NCBI RefSeq assembly: GCF_036250735.1
Contig: NZ_CP109430.1
Coordinates: 8,060,001 to 8,124,000, forward strand
DNA: 64,000 nt
From: Streptosporangium sp. NBC_01495
GTDB lineage: Bacteria; Actinomycetota; Actinomycetes; Streptosporangiales; Streptosporangiaceae
Direction: 5' to 3'
Shown here piece by piece: positions 51,957-61,384 of the stretch. Numbering within the stretch: position 1 is the first letter of the stretch; the number at the start of each line of letters is the position of its first letter. The notes under the pieces are model-generated. The model saw only the letters and a list, made by a program, of their open reading frames with translations, ran no database searches and was not told where the DNA came from. Position numbers and translations under genes: made by a program.

Positions 51957-53195
51957 TCATCGTTCTCCCTCCAGCGGAACCGTCGCCCGCAGCCTGAACT
52001 CCCCGGGGCCGCCGGGGCCCGCCGTGACGGTCCCGCCGATGGCGGCGACCCGTTCCGACAGCCCGATGAGACCGGTACCCCCTCGGCCGCTCACCCCGTC
52101 CACCCCGTCGTTGGTCATCTCCAGCACGGCACTCCCCTCCCGGAGGGTGATCGCGATGCGGCACCCGGTGGCGGAGCTGTGCCGCAGCACGTTGGTGGTC
52201 CCCTCCCTGACCACCCAGGCCAGCAGGGTCGCCGTCTCCTCGGGCACCCGGTCGCGCGGTGTCTCCAGCGTGCAGCGGATACCGCCCGCCTCCAGCACCG
52301 CGGTCATCGCGCGCAGCTCGGCGACCAGGTCGAGCGTCCGGTAGCCGCGCACCGCCGCGCGGATCTCCTTGAGCGTCTGCCGCGCCAGGGTCCGTACCTC
52401 GTCCATCTCCCCGGCCGCCCGCGCGGCGTCCACCCCCGACAGCTTGACGGCCACCTCGCTCTTGACGGCGATCGCGGAGAGGCTGTGGCCGACCAGGTCG
52501 TGCAGGTCGCGGGAGAAACGGAGCCGCTCCTCGGTGACGGCCAGCCTGGCCTGCGCCTCCTTGCCCTCCTCCGCGGCCCTGACCACCCGCCAGAACCAGA
52601 GCTGGAGCCGGTTCGCCCACGGCGCCGCCGCGGCCACCCCGAGGTAGGCGCCGACGACGGGAGCGGAGCCCTCCGCGTACGGCGGCACGAACACCTCGCT
52701 GAGCCCAGGACTGGGGTCGGCGCCCGGCGGCGCGAGAAGCAGGCCGATGGCGGTCGACGCTACGGTGGCGACGACCGTGGCGGACCTGCTCAGCAGCAGC
52801 GCGGCACCCGACGCCCACGCCGGGCCGAGCAGCCCCCAGGACCAGGGGTCTCCGTCCTGGGTCAGCAGGAGAATCACCGCGACCGCGGCCGAGGCGACGA
52901 CCTCGCCTCTCGCGGCGGTCCCGGCCACGGCCGCTTCGAGGATCCTCAGGTAGAGGACGGTGAAGACCACCAGGCCCGGCACCCCGACGGCCAGCAGGAG
53001 GAGCCCGGGTGGCTCGTTCTTCTCCCCCAGCTCACCGAGAGGGCCGATCCAGGCCATCACGATGCCCATGGTCAGGGTGAGGACGGTCATCCGGCGGAAC
53101 CGCTGGAGGGGGGACCGCTGCTTTCTCCGGGGAAGCACGGAGGGGATGAGGCGCGCGAGACGCCTCATCCCTTTTTCGCCGATATCAACTGACAT
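51957..53195 (-). CDS. Sensor histidine kinase (DesK-like), cassette 2
   Basis: The 412-residue protein has about five transmembrane helices in residues 37-205, a HisKA_3 domain with RFSRDLHDLVGHSLSAIAVKSEVA and an HATPase with REGTTNVLRHSSATGCRI, MTNDGVDG and GLIGLSERVAAIGG. It is of the DesK type that pairs with LuxR regulators. The start is 12 bases after the permease stop. No clear ribosome site is seen, so coupling with the permease is likely. Confidence 0.92.
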   Translation of the reverse strand: MSVDIGEKGMRRLARLIPSVLPRRKQRSPLQRFRRMTVLTLTMGIVMAWIGPLGELGEKNEPPGLLLLAVGVPGLVVFTVLYLRILEAAVAGTAARGEVVASAAVAVILLLTQDGDPWSWGLLGPAWASGAALLLSRSATVVATVASTAIGLLLAPPGADPSPGLSEVFVPPYAEGSAPVVGAYLGVAAAAPWANRLQLWFWRVVRAAEEGKEAQARLAVTEERLRFSRDLHDLVGHSLSAIAVKSEVAVKLSGVDAARAAGEMDEVRTLARQTLKEIRAAVRGYRTLDLVAELRAMTAVLEAGGIRCTLETPRDRVPEETATLLAWVVREGTTNVLRHSSATGCRIAITLREGSAVLEMTNDGVDGVSGRGGTGLIGLSERVAAIGGTVTAGPGGPGEFRLRATVPLEGER

Positions 53196-53207
53196 TTCGT
53201 ATGAACG

Positions 53208-54011
53208 TTAGCCGTGCCGGGGTTCCCAGCGGAACAACCACCGGGCCAGCAGCCCGGCCACCGCGATCCAGGCCAGCAGGATCGCGAAGGCGGGCAGCGC
53301 GGCCGCCCACTGCCCGCCCATGCTCAGCGCCGCCCCGCCCCCGGCGACGTGGTCCCCGCCCAGGAAGGCGGTGCGCGCGATCTCCACGATCGGGGTCGCG
53401 GGGAGCAGGGCGGCGACATGGCCCAGCACGCCGGGCAGCGTGTCGACCGGGAACGCGATCGGAGCGCCGACCAGCACGACCAGGAGCACCGGCAGCACCG
53501 TGACCTGGGCGAGCTCGGCGTTCGGCGTGAGACCCGAGAACGCTGCGGCGAGCAGGCAGAACAGCGCGACCCCCAGCACGGCGACGGTCACGAGCATCGG
53601 CACGTTGGCCACCGCGACCCCCTCGGACCGCTGGATCCAGACGGCCAGGAGCGCCACCTGGGCGAGATAGAGCACGAGGGCCCCGAGGGCGGTGCCGCCG
53701 AGGATCGCCGGGCCCGACGGCTGGCCCGCGCGCAGCCGCTTGAGCACCAGTTCCTCGCGCCGGGCGGTGAAGGAGTTCACCAGGTTGATGAAGACCGCGA
53801 ACACCAGCATCAGCCCCGGCAGCCCGGCCAGCACGAAAAGGCTCCCGGCCACGCCGTCGATCTTCTCGGTGCCGACCGCCTGGGTGAACACCCAGGCCAT
53901 CAGGAGCGGCAGCAGGAGCACGTTGAACAGGACCGTGGTGTTCCTGCCCACCAGGGTCAGGTCGATCCTCGCGAGCCTGATCGCGTGCAGCACGTCGGTT
54001 CTCATGGTCAC
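53208..54011 (-). CDS. ABC-2 type permease, cassette 2
   Basis: The 267-residue protein has six transmembrane helices (TVLFNVLLLPLLMAWVFTQ, LFVLAGLPGLMLVFAVFINLVNSF, LGALVLYLAQVALLAVWI and others) and RREELVLKRLRAGQPSG in the coupling region. It is the membrane partner of the ATPase upstream. The GTG at 54011 overlaps the ATPase stop as GTGA; an ATG two codons later is possible. Confidence 0.9.
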   Translation of the reverse strand: MTMRTDVLHAIRLARIDLTLVGRNTTVLFNVLLLPLLMAWVFTQAVGTEKIDGVAGSLFVLAGLPGLMLVFAVFINLVNSFTARREELVLKRLRAGQPSGPAILGGTALGALVLYLAQVALLAVWIQRSEGVAVANVPMLVTVAVLGVALFCLLAAAFSGLTPNAELAQVTVLPVLLVVLVGAPIAFPVDTLPGVLGHVAALLPATPIVEIARTAFLGGDHVAGGGAALSMGGQWAAALPAFAILLAWIAVAGLLARWLFRWEPRHG

Positions 54012-55099
54012 TCGCCCCTTCTCGCCGATCCCGCCGCCACCGGCCCGTCGCCGGCCCCCGGGAGCGCCCCGCCCGCTCCGGTTCCCTCCCCGGCCACGCG
54101 CATGAAGGCGTCCTCCAGGGTTCCCCGGCGCACGGCCAGCCGTTCCAGGGTCTCCCCCCGCGCGTCGGCCCAGTCCAGGAGTTGCCGCACCGCCACGTGC
54201 GCGCGGGCCTCGGCTCGCGCGCCGTTCAGGGTGTACGCGACCTCCGTGTCACCGGTGTCGCCGCCGTAGGTCAGCACGGGGGCCACGCCGTCCAGCGAGG
54301 GAAGCTCACCGAAGGCCCAGGAGATACCGGGAAGGCGGAAGGAGATCCGGTCGCCCGACCCGGCCACCACCTCCTCCACGGTGCCCTGGAGGTGGATCCG
54401 GCCCTCGTGCATGATGGCCAGCCGGTTGGCAAGGCGCTCGGCCTCCTCCAGGTAGTGGGTGGTGAGCAGCACCGTGGTGCCCCCCGCCCGCAGGTCCTCG
54501 ATCATCTTCCAGGTGGCGCGACGCGCCTCGGGGTCCATGCCGGTGGTCGGCTCGTCCAGGAAGAGCACCTCCGGCCGGGAGGTCACCGCCAGCGCGAGGT
54601 CGAGCCTGCGCCGCTGGCCGCCGGAGAGCTGCCGCACCTTGGTCCTGGCCTTCTTGCCCAGTCCCGCCGCCTCCAGCGCGTCCGTGGCCCGCGGATCCGT
54701 ACCCCCGCGCCGGCCTCCCGCGCGGCCCGCGTCCCGGCTCAGCCCCTCCCACAGGCCGAGGGTCTCGGCGACCGTGAGGTCACCGAGGAAGCCGCCCTCC
54801 TGCAGCATGATCCCCACGCGGGGCCGCAGCTTCCGGCGCTGCCCGACCGGGTCGAGCCCGAGCACGCGGACACTGCCGCCGGTGGGGGCCCGGAAACCCT
54901 CCAGGACCTCCACGGTGGTGGTCTTGCCGGCGCCGTTCGTGCCGAGCAGGGCGAACAGCTCGCCCCTCGGGACGGCGAAGGAGACGCCGCGCACCGCCTC
55001 GAAGTCCCCGTACGCCTGCCGGAGCCCACCGACCTCGATCACGTTGTCGAGGCCGGCGGGGGCGGCGCCGGGCGGGTCCGTCACCTGTGGTGTTCTCAT
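54008..55099 (-). CDS. ABC transporter ATP-binding protein, cassette 2
   Basis: The 363-residue ATPase has Walker A GTNGAGKTTTVE, signature QLSGGQRRRLDLAL, Walker B VLFLDEPTTGMD and H-loop TTHYLEEAE. It is longer than the cassette 1 ATPase because of an N-terminal extension, an insert (RDAGRAGGRRGGTDPRA) and a disordered Gly/Ala tail. It heads an operon ATPase-permease-kinase-regulator transcribed to the left. The substrate is unknown; a drug or envelope component is likely. Confidence 0.92.
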   Translation of the reverse strand: MRTPQVTDPPGAAPAGLDNVIEVGGLRQAYGDFEAVRGVSFAVPRGELFALLGTNGAGKTTTVEVLEGFRAPTGGSVRVLGLDPVGQRRKLRPRVGIMLQEGGFLGDLTVAETLGLWEGLSRDAGRAGGRRGGTDPRATDALEAAGLGKKARTKVRQLSGGQRRRLDLALAVTSRPEVLFLDEPTTGMDPEARRATWKMIEDLRAGGTTVLLTTHYLEEAERLANRLAIMHEGRIHLQGTVEEVVAGSGDRISFRLPGISWAFGELPSLDGVAPVLTYGGDTGDTEVAYTLNGARAEARAHVAVRQLLDWADARGETLERLAVRRGTLEDAFMRVAGEGTGAGGALPGAGDGPVAAGSARRGE

Positions 55100-55193
55100 G
55101 GGGACAATCGTCGTCGCCCCGCGTTTGACCAGACAGTCGCTGATATCACCGGAAAAGCATGATCTTTAATGTGTTTCGGATGACAAATGTCAA

Positions 55194-58100
55194 CTACGGG
55201 CGGGGCGGCAGCGCGGGACGGCGGCGGGACGGCCGGGTGGCGGGGTCGGGCGGGGTCGCCGCCGGGCGCTCGTCCAGCGCGGCCAGCACGAGCCGTACCG
55301 CCTCCTCGATCTGCGGATCCCTCCCCTCCGCCCAGTCGCCGGGGGTGATGTCGACCTCGACGTCGGGGTCGACGCCGTAGTTCTCCACGCCCCAGCCCAG
55401 CTCCTCGAACCAGAAGGAGTACTTGGGCACGGTGATGCGCGAACCGTCGACCAGGCGGTGGGCGTCCTCGATGCCGATGACGCCTCCCCAGGTGCGGGTG
55501 CCCACCACGGGCCCGAGATTGTGGATCTTGAAGGCGGCGGTGACGATGTCCCCGTCGGATCCGGCGTTCTGGTCGGCGATCGCGACCAGCGGGCCGCGCG
55601 GCGCGTCCTCGGGGTAAGTGATCGGCGTCATCCCCCGGGGCAGGTCCCAGGCGATGACCCGGCGGATCAGCTTCTCGATGACCAGCTCGGAGGTGTGACC
55701 GCCACGGTTCCCCCGTACGTCCACCACGAGCCCCTCGAAGGTCATCTCCCTGCGCAGGTCGCGGTGGAACTGCGCCCAGCCCTCGGCCACCATGTCCGGG
55801 ATGTGCAGGTAGCCGAGGCGTCCGCCGCCGAGCTTCCTGACCCGGGCCCGGCATTCGGCCACCCAGTGCTGGTAGCGCAGGCGCCGGTCGTCGCGGAGCG
55901 GCGTGACGACCACCCGCCGGCCACCGTCCAGGGTGAGCTCGACCGGCTTGTCGGCGGCGCCGACCAGCAGCCGCGAGGGCCCCTCTGGCGGCACCGGGCG
56001 GCCGTCGACCGCGAGCAGCGCCTCTCCCGGCTGCACGCTCGCCCCCGGCCCGGCCAGCGGCGAGCGGGCGTGCACGTCGGAGGACTCGGCGGGCAGCACC
56101 CGGTCCACCCGCCAGCGGCCGTCGTCTCCCCTGGAGAGGTCGGCGCCGAGCAGCCCGATCGGCTCGGAGGCCGGGTAGCCCCAGGGTGCGGCGTCGACGT
56201 AGGCGTGCGAGCTGCCCAGCTCGCCCAGGACCTCCCAGAGCAGGTCGGCGAAGTCGTCGGCGGTGGAGACCCGGTCCACCAGCGGCCGGTACTCCTCCAG
56301 CACCGCCTCCCACTCGACGCCGGCCATGTCCTCGACCCAGAAGTCGGCGCGTATCCGGCGGCCCAGCTGGGCATAGGCGTGCCGCCGCAGCGCCCGGGGG
56401 TCGGCGGTGATCCGGATCCTGGACAGGTCGACGGTCGTGTCGTCGCCGTTCTTGCCTCCCTGCTTGCCCCCGGCCGGGCGGACCGTGAGCGTGCCCTTGT
56501 CGCTGACGACGAGCTGCGTGCCGTCACCGCTCACCCGGTACCAGTCGAGCTTGTCGACCACTTCCTCCCACTTGCGCTTGACCAGGTCGTAGCGGTCCAG
56601 CGCCGGGCGGGGCGCCTCGCCCCCCACCTCGTCCCTGTCCTCGCCGAGCTCCCCCGCCAGCGGCTCCCGCAGCCAGACGAACCCGCCCTTGACCGCCCGC
56701 AGGTCCGAGTAGCGGCCCTCGGGCACCGGCACCTGCACGACCCTGGTGGCGATGCCCTCCAGGTCCACCGTGATCGCGCCGTCGTCCTTCTTGTCGTCGT
56801 CGCCGGAGCCGGAGTCCGCGGCCCGGCCCGCCGAACTGGGCGCGAACGGGGACGGCGTGGACGCGGACAGCGGCACCAGGTAGGGCCGGTAGCCGAAGGG
56901 GAAGGACATGTCGAAGGAGTGCGCGTCGTAGACCGGGTCGAAGCCGCGCCGCGACAGGAACGCCAGATAGTCCCCCGCGAACGCGGGCGAGACGTCCACG
57001 AACCGGCCGTCGGTGACGTCGGTGACAACCCGGTCCGCCACCCTGGCCAGCCGGATCCTGCGCAGCTGGGAGCCGTCCGGATGCGACCAGGCCAGCCAGG
57101 CCGAGTCGGGCGACCAGGTGAGGCCGTGGATCTCCCCGTCGGCCCTGGACAGCTCCACGGCCTCGCCCGAGGCCACGTCGACCAGGAGTAGCCGCCCGTT
57201 CCTGCTGGTCACCGCGATCGTGTTCCCGTCGGGCGCGACGGCGAGGTCCCCGACCTCGCCCAGCGCGCCCACGGCGATCCTGCGGCTCTCCCCGCCCCCC
57301 GCCGGGGCGATCTCCAGTCCCTGCGCCTCGCCGTCGTCGAAGACCCACACCACGCGGTCGTCGCCGAGGACGCGGGGCCGCCCCGCCGACAGACCGTCGC
57401 TGAGCTGCCGCGCCGGACCGTCCCTGTGGGTCACCCAGTGCACCGATCCCTGGACCTCCACCGCGCTGGCCCGCCCGGTCGCGTCCACGGCCAGGTCGTG
57501 CAGCCGCCGGCCCGCGTTGACCTGGTACGGCTGCCGCCCACGCAGCGGGGAGCCGAGGGTGACGTCGAGCTTGCGGGCCTCGGCGTCGAGAGTGTCCAGG
57601 AGATAGAGGTCCCCGGCGTTCTGGTAGACGATCCGGGTCCCGTCGGTGGTGGCATGCCGGGCGTAGAAGACCTCGTGGTCGGTGTGCCGGCGCAGGCCAC
57701 CGCCGTCCGGCTCGCAGGAGTAGAGGTTGCCGACGCCCTCGTGGTCGGAGACGAAGACGAGCCGCCCCCCGACGAGCATCGGGTTGGCGAGGTGGCCGTT
57801 CAGGTCGGCCAGGATCCGGGTGAAGTCGCCGTCGCCGCGTCGCACCCACAGCCGGCCCGCCGTGCCGCCCCGGTAGCGCTTCCAGGCCCCCGGGTCGCGA
57901 ACAAGCCCCCCGGTGAGCAGCGCCACCGCGTCCCCCGTGACCGACAGGTCGTTGACCGGGCCGTACGGCAGCCGCTCGACGCGTCCTTCCCCGAGCACGT
58001 AGGCCCAGGTCTGCGAGACGAACGGCCGGCCGGCCGCGCTGATCGCGAGAACCTCGCCGTCCGGCGTCCAGCCGCGTGTGCGCGTCCGCGCGTCTCCCCA

Positions 58101-58352
58101 GTAGGTCAGCCGTTCCGCCGAACCGGATTCCAGATCCGCCAGGTGGACCTCGGGAGCGCCGTCGCGAACGCTGGTCCAGGCGACCTTGGTGCCGTCGGGC
58201 GAGAGACGGGGATGGCCCGCGGGGGCCCGGTCCGAGGAGAGGCGCCACGCCCGGCCGCCGTCTACCGGGGCCGCCCAGACATCGTCGTCGGCGACGAAGG
58301 TCAGCGTCTCGTGGGAGATGTGAGGGAATCGCAGGTAGAAACCAGAAACCAT
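55194..58352 (-). CDS. Tricorn-like protease (S41 peptidase with beta-propeller and PDZ domains)
   Basis: The 1052-residue protein has WD40/PD40-type propeller repeats in residues 10-470 (HPRLSPDGTKVAW, GLTWSPDSAWLAW), an acidic low-complexity insert near 520-545, a C1-like domain, a PDZ domain near 770-850 and an S41 peptidase core. The core has VDVRGNRGGHTSEL, NAGSDGDI with the nucleophilic Ser, GSSHAYV with a His and WGVENYGVDPDV with the Glu, as in tricorn. It degrades oligopeptides in the cytoplasm. The ATG at 58352 is chosen because TATGAT lies six bases upstream. Confidence 0.93.
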   Translation of the reverse strand: MVSGFYLRFPHISHETLTFVADDDVWAAPVDGGRAWRLSSDRAPAGHPRLSPDGTKVAWTSVRDGAPEVHLADLESGSAERLTYWGDARTRTRGWTPDGEVLAISAAGRPFVSQTWAYVLGEGRVERLPYGPVNDLSVTGDAVALLTGGLVRDPGAWKRYRGGTAGRLWVRRGDGDFTRILADLNGHLANPMLVGGRLVFVSDHEGVGNLYSCEPDGGGLRRHTDHEVFYARHATTDGTRIVYQNAGDLYLLDTLDAEARKLDVTLGSPLRGRQPYQVNAGRRLHDLAVDATGRASAVEVQGSVHWVTHRDGPARQLSDGLSAGRPRVLGDDRVVWVFDDGEAQGLEIAPAGGGESRRIAVGALGEVGDLAVAPDGNTIAVTSRNGRLLLVDVASGEAVELSRADGEIHGLTWSPDSAWLAWSHPDGSQLRRIRLARVADRVVTDVTDGRFVDVSPAFAGDYLAFLSRRGFDPVYDAHSFDMSFPFGYRPYLVPLSASTPSPFAPSSAGRAADSGSGDDDKKDDGAITVDLEGIATRVVQVPVPEGRYSDLRAVKGGFVWLREPLAGELGEDRDEVGGEAPRPALDRYDLVKRKWEEVVDKLDWYRVSGDGTQLVVSDKGTLTVRPAGGKQGGKNGDDTTVDLSRIRITADPRALRRHAYAQLGRRIRADFWVEDMAGVEWEAVLEEYRPLVDRVSTADDFADLLWEVLGELGSSHAYVDAAPWGYPASEPIGLLGADLSRGDDGRWRVDRVLPAESSDVHARSPLAGPGASVQPGEALLAVDGRPVPPEGPSRLLVGAADKPVELTLDGGRRVVVTPLRDDRRLRYQHWVAECRARVRKLGGGRLGYLHIPDMVAEGWAQFHRDLRREMTFEGLVVDVRGNRGGHTSELVIEKLIRRVIAWDLPRGMTPITYPEDAPRGPLVAIADQNAGSDGDIVTAAFKIHNLGPVVGTRTWGGVIGIEDAHRLVDGSRITVPKYSFWFEELGWGVENYGVDPDVEVDITPGDWAEGRDPQIEEAVRLVLAALDERPAATPPDPATRPSRRRPALPPRP

Positions 58353-58358
58353 CGACAA

Positions 58359-58364
58359 ATCATA
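58359..58364 (-). promoter_or_regulatory. -10 element TATGAT of the tricorn-like gene
   Basis: TATGAT on the minus strand is six bases before the ATG at 58352 and no ribosome site is seen, so the mRNA is likely leaderless. Confidence 0.55.
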
Positions 58365-58405
58365 TTGTCCACTATCGGGTTAATCGGGAGAGTTTTTCCT
58401 GCCGA

Positions 58406-58411
58406 TACGCT
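58406..58411 (+). promoter_or_regulatory. -10 element TACGCT of the adenosyltransferase gene
   Basis: TACGCT is seven bases before the ATG at 58419, again the geometry of a leaderless start. It faces the TATGAT element across 41 bases. Confidence 0.5.
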
Positions 58412-58418
58412 GAGCCAC

Positions 58419-59009
58419 ATGACGCGAGCTGACAGAGACAAGCCGGTGGTGCTCTCGAAGATCTACACCCGCACCGGGGACGACGGCACGACCGCGCTCG
58501 GCGACATGAGCCGCACCCGCAAGACCGATCCGCGCCTCGCCGCCTACGCGGACGTCGAGGAGGCCAACGCCGCGATCGGCGTCGCCCTGGCCGCGGGGAC
58601 CCTGGAGGCGGACGTCACCGCCGTCCTCACCCGGATCCAGAACGAGCTGTTCGACGTCGGGGCCGACCTGTGCACCCCTGTCGTGGAGGACCCCGAGTTC
58701 CCGCCGCTGCGGGTCGAGCCCTCCTACGTCGACTGGCTGGAGGCGCGGTGCGACGAGTTCAACGAGCGCCTCACGCCGCTGCGCAGCTTCATCCTGCCCG
58801 GCGGCACCCCGGCCGTGGCCTGGCTGCACGTCGCCAGGACCGTGGTCCGGCGGGCCGAGCGGACCGTCTGGTCGGCGCTGGAGGCCCACGACGACGTCAA
58901 CCCGCTGACCGCGAGGTATCTCAACCGGCTGAGCGACCTGATGTTCATCCTCTGCCGGGTAGCCGCGGGCGGCGACGAGATCCTCTGGAAGCCCGGCGGC
59001 ACCCGCTGA
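58419..59009 (+). CDS. ATP:cob(I)alamin adenosyltransferase, PduO/MMAB type
   Basis: The 196-residue enzyme makes adenosylcobalamin from cob(I)alamin and ATP. It has the family start VVLSKIYTRTGDDGTTALGD with the ATP-binding loop, then YADVEEANAAIGVA, FILPGGTPAVAWLHVARTVVRRAER and NPLTARYLNRLSDLMFILCR. These are the PduO-type motifs. The cofactor serves mutases such as the IcmA encoded 31 kb away. The gene is convergent with the DUF2550 gene and 15 bases from it. Confidence 0.94.
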   Translation: MTRADRDKPVVLSKIYTRTGDDGTTALGDMSRTRKTDPRLAAYADVEEANAAIGVALAAGTLEADVTAVLTRIQNELFDVGADLCTPVVEDPEFPPLRVEPSYVDWLEARCDEFNERLTPLRSFILPGGTPAVAWLHVARTVVRRAERTVWSALEAHDDVNPLTARYLNRLSDLMFILCRVAAGGDEILWKPGGTR

Positions 59010-59024
59010 GAGGCCGAGAGGAGA

Positions 59025-59435
59025 TCAGGCGACGTCGAGGTAGGCGCTGGGCGGGGCCGACTCCAGCCAGGCGACGAAACCGGTCAGGGCCCGGTATCCC
59101 ATGGCGAGCTCGAAGGCGTCCTGCCCGTTGCGGCACTCGATCGCCGTCACGCCCTCGATGAACCCGAAGAACTCACCGGACCCCACCTTGCGACGCCCGG
59201 AAACGACAAGGCCGCGCCTCACGATGACGTGGCGCGGCCTTGGAAGCAGACCTATGAGCGGGATCCAGTTGAGGTGGCCGTCGGCGTAGCGGGCCACCCC
59301 GACCCGCCAACCTCGCTCCTTCGACAGGGAGCGCAGGCAACAGAGCACCGATCCCCGGGAGCGGGTCAGTATGAGAACCCGGAGTCCCAGGAGGGCGACG
59401 AGCAGCCCCAGCACGATGAGAACATCCACCACCAT
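59025..59435 (-). CDS. DUF2550 membrane protein, next to atpC
   Basis: The 136-residue protein has one N-terminal helix (VLIVLGLLVALLGLRVLIL) and a soluble domain RGWRVGVARYADGHLNWIPLIGLLPRPRHVIVRRGL typical of DUF2550. In actinomycetes it regularly follows atpC. The role is unknown. It lies 44 bases downstream of atpC on the same strand and may be cotranscribed with the ATP synthase operon. Confidence 0.88.
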   Translation of the reverse strand: MVVDVLIVLGLLVALLGLRVLILTRSRGSVLCCLRSLSKERGWRVGVARYADGHLNWIPLIGLLPRPRHVIVRRGLVVSGRRKVGSGEFFGFIEGVTAIECRNGQDAFELAMGYRALTGFVAWLESAPPSAYLDVA

Positions 59436-59479
59436 GTCTGCTCGCCCCCCAAAAGCGCGTACAGCCTAAGAAGCAGAAT

Positions 59480-59887
59480 TTATCCGACTTCTTCCCCGGC
59501 CGCGCGCAACCGGGCCCTGGCACGCTTGGCCTCGGCGGCCGCGTCCGCGTCTTCCTGGTCGGCCTCGACCGAGGCCTGAGCCCGATCCAGGGCGCTCTTC
59601 GCTCGGGCGACGTCGACCTCGGAACCCAGCTCGGCCAGCTCGGCCAGGATCGACACCTCGTCATCGGCCACCGAGAGGAATCCTCCGTGGACGGCGGCGA
59701 CGAGGTCGGCTTCGCCGTCGCCTCGCTTGATCGTCAGCAGCCCGCCCTCGACGAGAACGCCGAGCACGGGTGCGTGCTTAGGCATGATACCGATCTCGCC
59801 GTCGACGGTCTTGGCAATCACCATGTCGGCCTCACCGGACCAGATCTCACGCTCCGGGGAGACGACGCCTACTCGCAGCTTCGCCAC
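59480..59887 (-). CDS. atpC: ATP synthase F1 epsilon subunit
   Basis: The 135-residue subunit has the N-terminal beta-sandwich (LRVGVVSPEREIWSGEADMVIAKTVDGEIGIMPKHAPVLGVL) and a C-terminal helical hairpin rich in Ala, Glu and Arg. It connects the rotor stalk and modulates ATP hydrolysis. GTG at 59887 follows GGAGAG. It lies 68 bases after atpD. Confidence 0.95.
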   Translation of the reverse strand: MAKLRVGVVSPEREIWSGEADMVIAKTVDGEIGIMPKHAPVLGVLVEGGLLTIKRGDGEADLVAAVHGGFLSVADDEVSILAELAELGSEVDVARAKSALDRAQASVEADQEDADAAAEAKRARARLRAAGEEVG

Positions 59888-59955
59888 TTTCTCTCCAGTT
59901 CCTTATCGAACCAGGCGCCGGTACGGCCGCGTGACCGTACCGGCGCCGAAGGCGA

Positions 59956-61383
59956 CTAGCGGGCGAGTTCCTTGGCCTTGGCCACGGCCTGGTCGATGCC
60001 GCCGACCATGAAGAACGCCTGCTCGGGCAGGTGGTCGTAGTCGCCGGCGCACAGGCCCTTGAACGAGGCGATGGTCTCGTCCAGCGGGACGTTCTCACCG
60101 GGCTGACCGGTGAACGCCTCGGCGGCGTACATCGGGTGGGACAGGAAGCGCTCGATGCGACGGGCCCGGTTGACGGTGACCTTGTCCTCTTCCGAGAGCT
60201 CGTCGATACCGAGGATCGCGATGATGTCCTGCAGCTCCTTGTACTTCTGCAGGATCCGCTTGGTCTCCTGGGCCACGCGGTAGTGCTCCTCGCCGACGAT
60301 CAGCGGGTCGAGGATCCGCGAGGTGGAATCGAGCGGGTCCACCGCGGGGTAGATGCCCTTCTCCGAGATCGGCCGCGAGAGAACGGTCTGCGCGTCGAGG
60401 TGCGCGAACGCGTTGTGCGGGGCCGGGTCGGTGATGTCGTCCGCGGGAACGTAGATCGCCTGCATGGAGGTGATCGAGTGACCGCGGGTCGAGGTGATGC
60501 GCTCCTGGAGGACACCCATCTCGTCGGCGAGGGTCGGCTGGTAACCCACCGCGGACGGCATACGGCCGAGCAGGGTGGACACCTCGGAACCGGCCTGGGT
60601 GAACCGGAAGATGTTGTCGATGAACAGCAGCACGTCCTGCTTCTGGACGTCACGGAAGTACTCCGCCATGGTCAGGGCGGAGAGCGCGACGCGCAGACGG
60701 GTGCCCGGGGGCTCGTCCATCTGGCCGAAGACGAGGGCGGTGTCCTTGAGGACGTTCGCCTCCTCCATCTCCAGCCAGAGGTCGTTGCCCTCACGGGTGC
60801 GCTCGCCGACCCCGGCGAACACCGAGGTGCCACCGAAGTTGCGGGCGACCCGGCGGATCATCTCCTGGATCAGAACGGTCTTGCCCACGCCCGCGCCGCC
60901 GAACAGGCCGATCTTGCCGCCCTGCACGTACGGGGTGAGCAGGTCGATGACCTTGATGCCGGTGGTCAGCATCTCGGTGCGCGACTCGAGGGTGTCGAAG
61001 GCGGGCGACGGGCGGTGGATGCCCCAGCGCTCGTTGATCTGGAGCGACGCGGTCTCGACGTCCAGCGACTCGCCGAGGGTGTTCCACACGTGGCCCTTGA
61101 CGACGTCGCCGACGGGGACCGAGATGGCCGCGCCGGTGTCGGCCACCGGGGCGCCACGGGTGAGGCCGTCGGTGGGCTGCATGGAGATCGCGCGGACGAG
61201 GTTGTCACCCAGGTGCTGGGCGACCTCCAGGGTGAGGACCTTGGTCTCACCCTGGAGCTCGACGTCGACCTTGAGGGCGTTGTAGATCTCGGGCATCGCC
61301 TCGACGGGGAACTCCACGTCGACGACGGGACCGGTGACCCGCGCGACGCGGCCCACGCCGGTCTCAACAGTCTGTGCAGTCAT
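59956..61383 (-). CDS. atpD: ATP synthase F1 beta subunit
   Basis: The 475-residue catalytic subunit has the Walker A loop GLFGGAGVGKTVLIQEM, the catalytic Glu in GVGERTREGNDL, Walker B in VLLFIDNIFRFTQAG and the DELSEEDK loop. All active-site residues are intact. It hydrolyses or makes ATP at the alpha/beta interface. It lies one base after the atpG stop in the order alpha, gamma, beta, epsilon. Confidence 0.98.
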   Translation of the reverse strand: MTAQTVETGVGRVARVTGPVVDVEFPVEAMPEIYNALKVDVELQGETKVLTLEVAQHLGDNLVRAISMQPTDGLTRGAPVADTGAAISVPVGDVVKGHVWNTLGESLDVETASLQINERWGIHRPSPAFDTLESRTEMLTTGIKVIDLLTPYVQGGKIGLFGGAGVGKTVLIQEMIRRVARNFGGTSVFAGVGERTREGNDLWLEMEEANVLKDTALVFGQMDEPPGTRLRVALSALTMAEYFRDVQKQDVLLFIDNIFRFTQAGSEVSTLLGRMPSAVGYQPTLADEMGVLQERITSTRGHSITSMQAIYVPADDITDPAPHNAFAHLDAQTVLSRPISEKGIYPAVDPLDSTSRILDPLIVGEEHYRVAQETKRILQKYKELQDIIAILGIDELSEEDKVTVNRARRIERFLSHPMYAAEAFTGQPGENVPLDETIASFKGLCAGDYDHLPEQAFFMVGGIDQAVAKAKELAR

Positions 61384-61384
61384 T

